DNA from: Cellvibrionales bacterium
GTDB taxonomy: Bacteria; Pseudomonadota; Gammaproteobacteria; Pseudomonadales; JAHEGP01
DNA: 9,429 nt
Assembly (NCBI GenBank): GCA_024645065.1
Contig: JAHEGP010000114.1
Span: forward strand, 1 to 9,429
Reading direction: 5' to 3'
Below the pieces are notes generated by a model, which was given only the letters and a program-made list of their open reading frames with translations, did not search any database and was not told where the DNA came from. Shown piece by piece: positions 5,464-9,429 of the stretch (the stretch's first letter is position 1; each line of letters starts with the position of its first letter). A program made the translations under genes and the position numbers.

Positions 5464-7164
5464 TCAGTCGAGGCGCGGCGTTGCGCGCTCGATCAGCGCC
5501 TGGCAGTCGATACCCGCAGGTAATGTCCCGTACAGGCGCCCGCGATTGGAAGGAGCAAGTCTCGATGCGCAAAACGCCTCGGCTACCAGCGGCTTACCGG
5601 CGGTCAACAAGGTTGAAGCCTGAATCGCCAACGCCATTTTTTCAACCACGCCTCGGGCGCCGTATTCAAGCTGAGCGCTATCGACAAAATCCTTGCCGAG
5701 CTCGTCGATCAGCCCATCGAGATGCTTGTCCGCGCCCCGCGCGCCTGAAACCTCGTCCATGAAAACCTCAAGCGAGCCCTTGTTCTTATGCATCGCGCGA
5801 ATCATGTCGAGACACTGTACATTGCCACTGCCTTCCCATATGGCATTGATCGGAGATTCGCGAAACAGGCGGGCCATGATTCCGTCCTCCATTACCCCAC
5901 TGCCACCAATACATTCCATGGCCTCGTAGGCATGGGCAGGGGTGCGCTTGCATATCCAGTATTTACCGACAGCGGTTCCCATACGCACCAGCAAGCGTTC
6001 CGCCTCGCTGCTGGCGCTATTATCCAGCGCCCTGGCAATACGCATCGTCAACGCCAGTGCCGCTTCGCTCTCCAAAATCAAATCGGCCAGTACGTTTTGC
6101 ATCAGCGGCTGCTCACTCAACAGCTTGCCGAAGGCGTGACGCATGGAGCAATGATGGGTCGCCTGGGCTACCGCCTGGCGCAAGCCCGCAGAGGAACCAA
6201 TCATGCAATCGAAGCGGGTCATTGCGACCATCTCGATAATAGCGGCTACACCCCTGCCCTCTTCACCGACCATCCAACCGAGGGCACCACGCAATTCTGT
6301 TTCGCTGGAGGCATTCGAGACATTGCCCATTTTGTTTTTGAGACGCTGGATCTGGATGGGGTTCTTGCTGCCATCGGGTCGCCAACGAGGCACCAGAAAA
6401 CAGGACAGTCCCGAGCTGGTCTGCGCCAGCACCAGGAAGGCATCGCACATGGGTGCCGAGACAAAGTACTTGTGGCCGACCAATTCAAATGCGCCGCCAG
6501 CGCTGCGGCCCTCTGCCGGATAGGCGCGAGTACTGTTTTGGCGCACGTCCGAGCCACCCTGCTTTTCCGTCATGGCCATACCGATGGTGACGGCGGTTTT
6601 GGCCTGATCAGCGATATTGCGAGGATCGTAGTCCGCGGCGAGAATCCTGGGAGCCCAGCTGGCGTAGAGCTCGGGTTGGTTTTTCAATGCCGGGATCGCG
6701 GCAGATGTCATGGTGACCGGGCAGCCGTGGCCGGCTTCGACCTGAGCCATGAGGTAGTATTTGGCACTGCGTACCAGGTGCGCGGCGGGCATGTCGCCCC
6801 AGTGAGAGCTGTGTAATCCTTCGCGCAGCGAAAGTGACATCAACTGATGGTATGCGGGGTGAAAGCGCACTTCGTCAATGCGTTCCCCATGACGGTTATG
6901 GGTGTACAACACCGGCTTGTTCTCGTTTGCCTGGAAGCCCAGTTCGATCAGCTCTGCAGACCCGGTAGCAGCGCCAAAACGCCGCAGGTCCGCCTCCGCC
7001 CATTCTCCGCCGTGGGTTTTTATCGCCTCGCGCAGGGCGCTGTCCTGCAGATAGCTGTTGTAGTTTTCCAGTGCTGGCGGCTGGTTTCGTACCTCATGGG
7101 TCTCAGCCCAGTAGGCATTGCTGGGAGAGAAGTCGCTGGATGCCTGATTGAGTTTCTGCTTCAT
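5464..7164 (-). CDS. AidB-like acyl-CoA dehydrogenase
   Basis: This 566-aa flavoprotein belongs to the acyl-CoA dehydrogenase superfamily, AidB branch (E. coli AidB is about 540 aa). AidB-type features are the long N-terminal domain, the flavin-site segment MAMTEKQGGSDVRQNSTR (196-213), GEEGRGVAAIIEMV (300-313), the arginine-containing TRFDCMIGSSAGLRQA (316-331), the IGGSGVMEDGIMARLFRESP (419-438) region, and WEGSGNVQCLDMIR (443-456). E444 in WEGSGN corresponds to the position of the catalytic base in acyl-CoA dehydrogenases. AidB in E. coli is induced by alkylation damage, binds DNA and has weak isovaleryl-CoA dehydrogenase activity. Many AidB relatives are probably metabolic, so a repair role is only possible here. 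The start is ATG at 7164 with AGGAG 8 nt upstream. The TTG two codons earlier sits too close to that site. It lies between cytochrome b561 (76 nt) and the cupin (24 nt) on one strand. Confidence 0.92.
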   Translation of the reverse strand: MKQKLNQASSDFSPSNAYWAETHEVRNQPPALENYNSYLQDSALREAIKTHGGEWAEADLRRFGAATGSAELIELGFQANENKPVLYTHNRHGERIDEVRFHPAYHQLMSLSLREGLHSSHWGDMPAAHLVRSAKYYLMAQVEAGHGCPVTMTSAAIPALKNQPELYASWAPRILAADYDPRNIADQAKTAVTIGMAMTEKQGGSDVRQNSTRAYPAEGRSAGGAFELVGHKYFVSAPMCDAFLVLAQTSSGLSCFLVPRWRPDGSKNPIQIQRLKNKMGNVSNASSETELRGALGWMVGEEGRGVAAIIEMVAMTRFDCMIGSSAGLRQAVAQATHHCSMRHAFGKLLSEQPLMQNVLADLILESEAALALTMRIARALDNSASSEAERLLVRMGTAVGKYWICKRTPAHAYEAMECIGGSGVMEDGIMARLFRESPINAIWEGSGNVQCLDMIRAMHKNKGSLEVFMDEVSGARGADKHLDGLIDELGKDFVDSAQLEYGARGVVEKMALAIQASTLLTAGKPLVAEAFCASRLAPSNRGRLYGTLPAGIDCQALIERATPRLD

Positions 7165-7172
7165 GATCAATG

Positions 7173-7177
7173 CTCCT
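7173..7177 (-). promoter_or_regulatory. Ribosome binding site that sets the AidB-like start
   Basis: AGGAG on the minus strand lies 8 nt before ATG 7164 and only 2 nt before the alternative TTG at 7170. The spacing decides for the ATG. Confidence 0.65.
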
Positions 7178-7211
7178 GTTACTTGCTTGGGCGTGCTACC
7201 GGTTGCTTAAA

Positions 7212-7227
7212 TCGCCAGTGATGGCGA
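7212..7227 (-). terminator. Small hairpin between cytochrome b561 and AidB-like genes
   Basis: TCGCCA and TGGCGA (7212-7217 and 7222-7227) form a 6-bp stem with a 4-nt loop. On the minus strand it is followed by a short TTT. It lies 13 nt after the b561 stop. It is too weak for a confident terminator but could give partial termination or differential expression within the unit. Confidence 0.3.
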
Positions 7228-7240
7228 ACCTTGTTGCAGG

Positions 7241-7789
7241 TCAGCGCCTGGGGGGCAGCATGCGCACGAGGGTGTCATCCTTTTGCACGTAATGATGGTA
7301 CAGTGCCGCCAGCGTGTGCAAACCGATCAAGTATAAGCCCACTTCGCCTACGGTTTCATGGATGTTCTTGATCCACTTCGCCGTCGCTTCATTCTCACTG
7401 ATCAGTGCCGGCAACTCCAGCCCCCAGAATGGCACCGGCTTGCCCGCCGCGCTGAGCATCAACCAGCCACCAATCGGCATTCCGATCATCAATGCATAGA
7501 GGGCGACGTGAACCACTTTTGCCAGCAGGCTCTGCCAGGGGGGCGGGGGCGGCACGATGGCAGGCGTTTTATGGGCCAGGCGGAACACCAGGCGCAACCA
7601 CACCAGCGCGAACACGCTCAACCCGAGGGTAAAGTGCCATTTTTTCAGGGCCTCCCGGGGGTCACTGCCCTTGGGGTAGACTTCATGCAATTCAATGCAG
7701 ATGTACACCCCTGCCAAAAGCAAAAACATCAGCCAGTGCATGGCAATAGATGCGGAGCTGTAAGCCGGTTTGACCGTGTTACCGTTCAT
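7241..7789 (-). CDS. Cytochrome b561 family protein (CybB type)
   Basis: This 182-aa membrane protein has four predicted helices at about 13-32, 52-70, 91-111 and 147-167, the fold of bacterial cytochrome b561. These bind two b hemes. E. coli CybB oxidises ubiquinol and can react with superoxide. Histidines expected for heme binding are present: H18 in SIAMHW, H52 in KKWHFTLG, H144 in NIHETVGE and H158 in IGLHTLAALYHH. H94 in KVVHVALY is a further conserved-looking one. A proline run (80-84) lies in the loop between helices 2 and 3. The frame is open far upstream to 8059, but the added 90 residues are not family-like. GAGG, 6 nt before ATG 7789, supports the shorter form at the normal family length. 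It is probably the first gene of a unit with the AidB-like and cupin genes. Confidence 0.9.
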   Translation of the reverse strand: MNGNTVKPAYSSASIAMHWLMFLLLAGVYICIELHEVYPKGSDPREALKKWHFTLGLSVFALVWLRLVFRLAHKTPAIVPPPPPWQSLLAKVVHVALYALMIGMPIGGWLMLSAAGKPVPFWGLELPALISENEATAKWIKNIHETVGEVGLYLIGLHTLAALYHHYVQKDDTLVRMLPPRR

Positions 7790-7841
7790 GTAAAACCTCG
7801 TCCAGTTTTCGATGTGATACCGATTCGCCTTGCCTGTGAAA

Positions 7842-7857
7842 CCCCGGTTTTCCGGGG
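7842..7857. repeat. GC-rich hairpin in the upstream region of cytochrome b561
   Basis: CCCCGG (7842-7847) and CCGGGG (7852-7857) pair perfectly around a TTTT loop. It lies 53 nt before the b561 start, so it would be in or near the 5' untranslated region of that unit. On the minus strand TTT follows it, giving at most a weak attenuator-like element. Confidence 0.3.
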
Positions 7858-8014
7858 GGTCGATGCGGGCTTGCGCAGCATACTGGGGTTGACCGGCAGT
7901 TTCCAGAGTTGCTGGTGATCGCCGTGGGCCCACCCTCGAGGCAGAGCAACGCGCACTGATGCTGGATATTGCGGCAATCCCCCGCACTATTATTACCAGC
8001 GCGATACCTGGCAC

Positions 8015-8043
8015 TGGACCCAACGCCAAATACTGTATATATT
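8015..8043 (+). promoter_or_regulatory. Predicted sigma-70 promoter of imuA, overlapped by the LexA operator
   Basis: TGGACC (8015-8020) is a four-of-six match to the -35 element and TATATT (8038-8043) a five-of-six match to the -10 element, with the preferred 17-bp spacer. Transcription would start near 8050. The -10 element is the centre of the LexA box, so bound LexA would block RNA polymerase directly. Confidence 0.45.
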
Positions 8044-8056
8044 TACAGTATTTGGC
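8025..8056. promoter_or_regulatory. LexA operator (SOS box) in a 32-bp extended palindrome
   Basis: The core CTGTATATATTTACAG (8033-8048) has the CTG-N10-CAG form of gammaproteobacterial LexA sites. The 20-mer 8031-8050 differs from TACTGTATATATATACAGTA at one position. Symmetry continues outward: GCCAAATACTGTA (8025-8037) is the exact reverse complement of 8044-8056. Over 32 bp only one central pair is mismatched. It lies 14 nt before the imuA start, so imuA-imuB should be LexA-repressed and induced by DNA damage. Confidence 0.93.
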
Positions 8057-8070
8057 CAATGGTAAAGATC

Positions 8071-8895
8071 ATGCCACAGACTTCCCTCGGGCAAAAAACT
8101 GCTATCGAGCAACTGCTGCAACGCCCTGATATTTGGCAGTCGGCCCAGCGCAGGCAGCCGCAAAGCGGCATTGGCACCGGCTATGAAGCACTGGACAACA
8201 GCCTTCACCTGGGTGGCTGGCCCCGCTCCAGCATGGTAGAGATGCTATGCCGACAACAGGGTATTGGTGAACTACAGCTACTGCTGCCAACCCTGGCGCG
8301 CCTGACCAGTGCCGGGCGCTATTGCCTGCTGTTGTCAGCGCCCCATATTCCCTACCCCGCGGCGCTTATTGCAGCAGGGGTCGGCATCGACAGACTACTG
8401 GTGATCGACAGCAGCAACACCCTGCAGCAACTGTGGAGTGCCGAGCAAGCCTTGCGCTCGGGTGCCGCCGGCTGTGTTATCGCCTGGTTCGGTGCGCAAA
8501 AACTGGACACGGCCCACCTGCGCAAGCTACTGCTGGCGGCTAAACAAAGTAACACCCTGTTGTTCCTGCAGCGTCACCACAGGATGTCGCAACAGGCATC
8601 ACCCGCCGGTCTGCGCCTGCTGCTCGACAGCACCCCGGCAGGACAATTACAACTGGAGATACTCAAGCAGCCCGGCGGCTGGTCGGGACAGTCTGTCACC
8701 CTGCCACGACGTGAAGCCTGGCTGGCATTAACGCGCTGGCACCTGCCCATACAGCTCAACACCCGGGCCACAGTTGAAGATGCGTCTGCCATTGTCGCTA
8801 ACGGGTCGGCCATCAACAGTGCCCGGGGCTACGCCCTTACAGGGATGCAAGGTTTAGCCGTGAACCCGTCCAGCGAAACCCTTAAAGGCCAGTAA
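8071..8895 (+). CDS. imuA: ImuA, translesion synthesis-associated RecA-like protein
   Basis: This 274-aa protein of the ImuA group (also called SulA-like or ImuA/RecA-like) belongs to the inducible mutagenesis cassette imuA-imuB-dnaE2. Characteristic parts are QRPDIWQ (17-23), GIGTGYEALDNSLHLGGWPR (33-52), and GIGELQLLLPTLARLTSAGR (64-83). The first resembles the RecA region before the P-loop, but the Walker A lysine/threonine is absent (GGWPRSSMVE), as in other ImuA proteins, so ATP use in the RecA manner is not expected. A second core segment, LRKLLLAAKQSNTLLFLQRH (150-169), and the strand pair near LQLEILKQPGGW (193-204) complete the fold; the C-terminal tail from about 235 is poorly conserved. 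ImuA is thought to support the DnaE2-ImuB mutasome during damage bypass. ATG 8059 is an alternative start adding four residues, but it falls only 9 nt after the predicted transcription start. ImuB begins 19 nt downstream. Confidence 0.88.
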   Translation: MPQTSLGQKTAIEQLLQRPDIWQSAQRRQPQSGIGTGYEALDNSLHLGGWPRSSMVEMLCRQQGIGELQLLLPTLARLTSAGRYCLLLSAPHIPYPAALIAAGVGIDRLLVIDSSNTLQQLWSAEQALRSGAAGCVIAWFGAQKLDTAHLRKLLLAAKQSNTLLFLQRHHRMSQQASPAGLRLLLDSTPAGQLQLEILKQPGGWSGQSVTLPRREAWLALTRWHLPIQLNTRATVEDASAIVANGSAINSARGYALTGMQGLAVNPSSETLKGQ

Positions 8896-8914
8896 GGCCA
8901 AGCCCCGGTTCGGC

Positions 8915-9429
8915 ATGCTGTGGATTTGCCTCCATCTACCACTACTGTCACTGGAAGTTTTTACCCGTGGCAGCCCCACTGCCCAAACCCGGCCAGTAGC
9001 CCTGGTGCAGAACCAGCAGGTTGCATGCTGCAACCAGGCCGCGGGCGCCCAGGGGGTTGTTCCGGGCATGTCGGCAACCACTGCCAGCGCCCTGGCGAGC
9101 GCACTGTTATGCCTGGAGAGAAACATTGATAAAGAGCATCGGGCACTACGTCAATTGGCCCAGTGGGCCTACAGTTTTACCCCGACATGCTGTATCAAGC
9201 CCCCGGCAGACCTGCTACTCGAGGTGGGCGCCAGCCTGAAGCTGTTCCAGCAGCTGGAAAATATCTCCCGCCGGATAGACGCCGATTTACAGGCCCAGGG
9301 GTTCAGCTACGCTGTTGGCCTGGCGCACACGCCCAAGGCCGCCTGGCTTGTTGCTCGCGACCAGCCAGGTGCAACACCTCCCTGGTTTGATCGGCAACGG
9401 CAACAGCTCGACATGAATAAGCTCAATAC
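8915..9429 (+). CDS. imuB: ImuB, Y-family polymerase-like protein (5' part, cut by window edge)
   Basis: An open frame from ATG 8915 continues to the window end with no stop (171 codons). The opening MLWICLHLPLLSLEVF (1-16), the PVALVQNQQVACCNQAAGAQ stretch (27-46), GVVPGMSATTASAL (47-60), LLLEVGASLKLF (100-111), and VGLAHTPKAAWLVAR (134-148) follow the Y-family DNA polymerase layout in its ImuB form. Active Y-family enzymes carry aspartates near the N-terminus (as in DMD) and an SxDE motif in the palm. Here the N-terminus has no aspartate in that place and the palm segment reads LLEVGAS, so this ImuB should be catalytically inactive, as known for the family. ImuB acts as an adaptor that links DnaE2 and the beta clamp. 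The clamp-binding part would lie beyond the window. There is no clear Shine-Dalgarno, so translation may be coupled to imuA (19 nt gap). Confidence 0.9.
   Translation, partial: MLWICLHLPLLSLEVFTRGSPTAQTRPVALVQNQQVACCNQAAGAQGVVPGMSATTASALASALLCLERNIDKEHRALRQLAQWAYSFTPTCCIKPPADLLLEVGASLKLFQQLENISRRIDADLQAQGFSYAVGLAHTPKAAWLVARDQPGATPPWFDRQRQQLDMNKLN

Noticed and set aside
5788..6816. A 342-codon plus-strand open frame
   Set aside because: It lies wholly antisense to the AidB-like gene, which has clear family motifs over its full length. The frame is histidine- and glycine-rich and shows no domain, as expected of an antisense shadow.
7790..8059. N-terminal extension of cytochrome b561 by 90 residues
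   Set aside because: It would run through the LexA operator and is not family-like. GAGG precedes ATG 7789 at normal spacing.

Overview
The window looks like chromosomal DNA from a moderately GC-rich gammaproteobacterium. A marine member of the Cellvibrionales/Halieaceae type is my guess. The basis is an SOS-controlled imuA-imuB cassette with a near-consensus gammaproteobacterial LexA box, a short PiT transporter paired with a DUF47 protein, an AidB-type acyl-CoA dehydrogenase and a CybB-type cytochrome b561. No tRNA, rRNA, CRISPR array, insertion sequence or phage gene is visible. Taxonomy below class level is inference.

Layout, left to right. At 1-24 the first eight codons of a minus-strand gene, with a strong ribosome binding site, run off the edge. 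At 167-640 (minus) is an unknown protein with two N-terminal membrane segments and an extracytoplasmic beta-type domain. The stretch 641-985 holds no gene I can support, only a 14-bp palindrome. At 986-1369 (plus) is a small exported protein of unknown function, with an intrinsic terminator that begins inside its last codons. At 1439-3211 (minus) are a PiT phosphate permease and, 33 nt downstream, a DUF47/PhoU-like accessory protein, forming a phosphate uptake unit. Divergent from it, 3480-4244 (plus) encodes a crotonase-family enoyl-CoA hydratase with both catalytic glutamates, followed by a GC-rich hairpin. At 4378-4782 (minus) is a DUF4332 helix-hairpin-helix protein.

From 7789 down to 5086 (minus) runs a likely transcription unit: cytochrome b561, AidB-like acyl-CoA dehydrogenase, then a small cupin, with gaps of 76 and 24 nt. 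Divergent from it is the SOS mutagenesis cassette: a LexA operator at 8025-8056, imuA (8071-8895), and imuB from 8915, which is cut by the window end. In related genomes a dnaE2 polymerase gene usually follows imuB, and it should lie just past the edge.

The most informative part is the right end. The LexA site is embedded in a 32-bp palindrome with 15 of 16 pairs matched, longer than the usual 20-bp box. It lies in the intergenic region shared by the imu cassette and the b561/AidB-like/cupin unit. I found no clear evidence of a wholly new system. The less ordinary items are this operator and its neighbourhood, a short GTG reading frame with a strong Shine-Dalgarno upstream of the phosphate permease, nested inverted repeats before the crotonase gene, and two small envelope proteins of unknown function.
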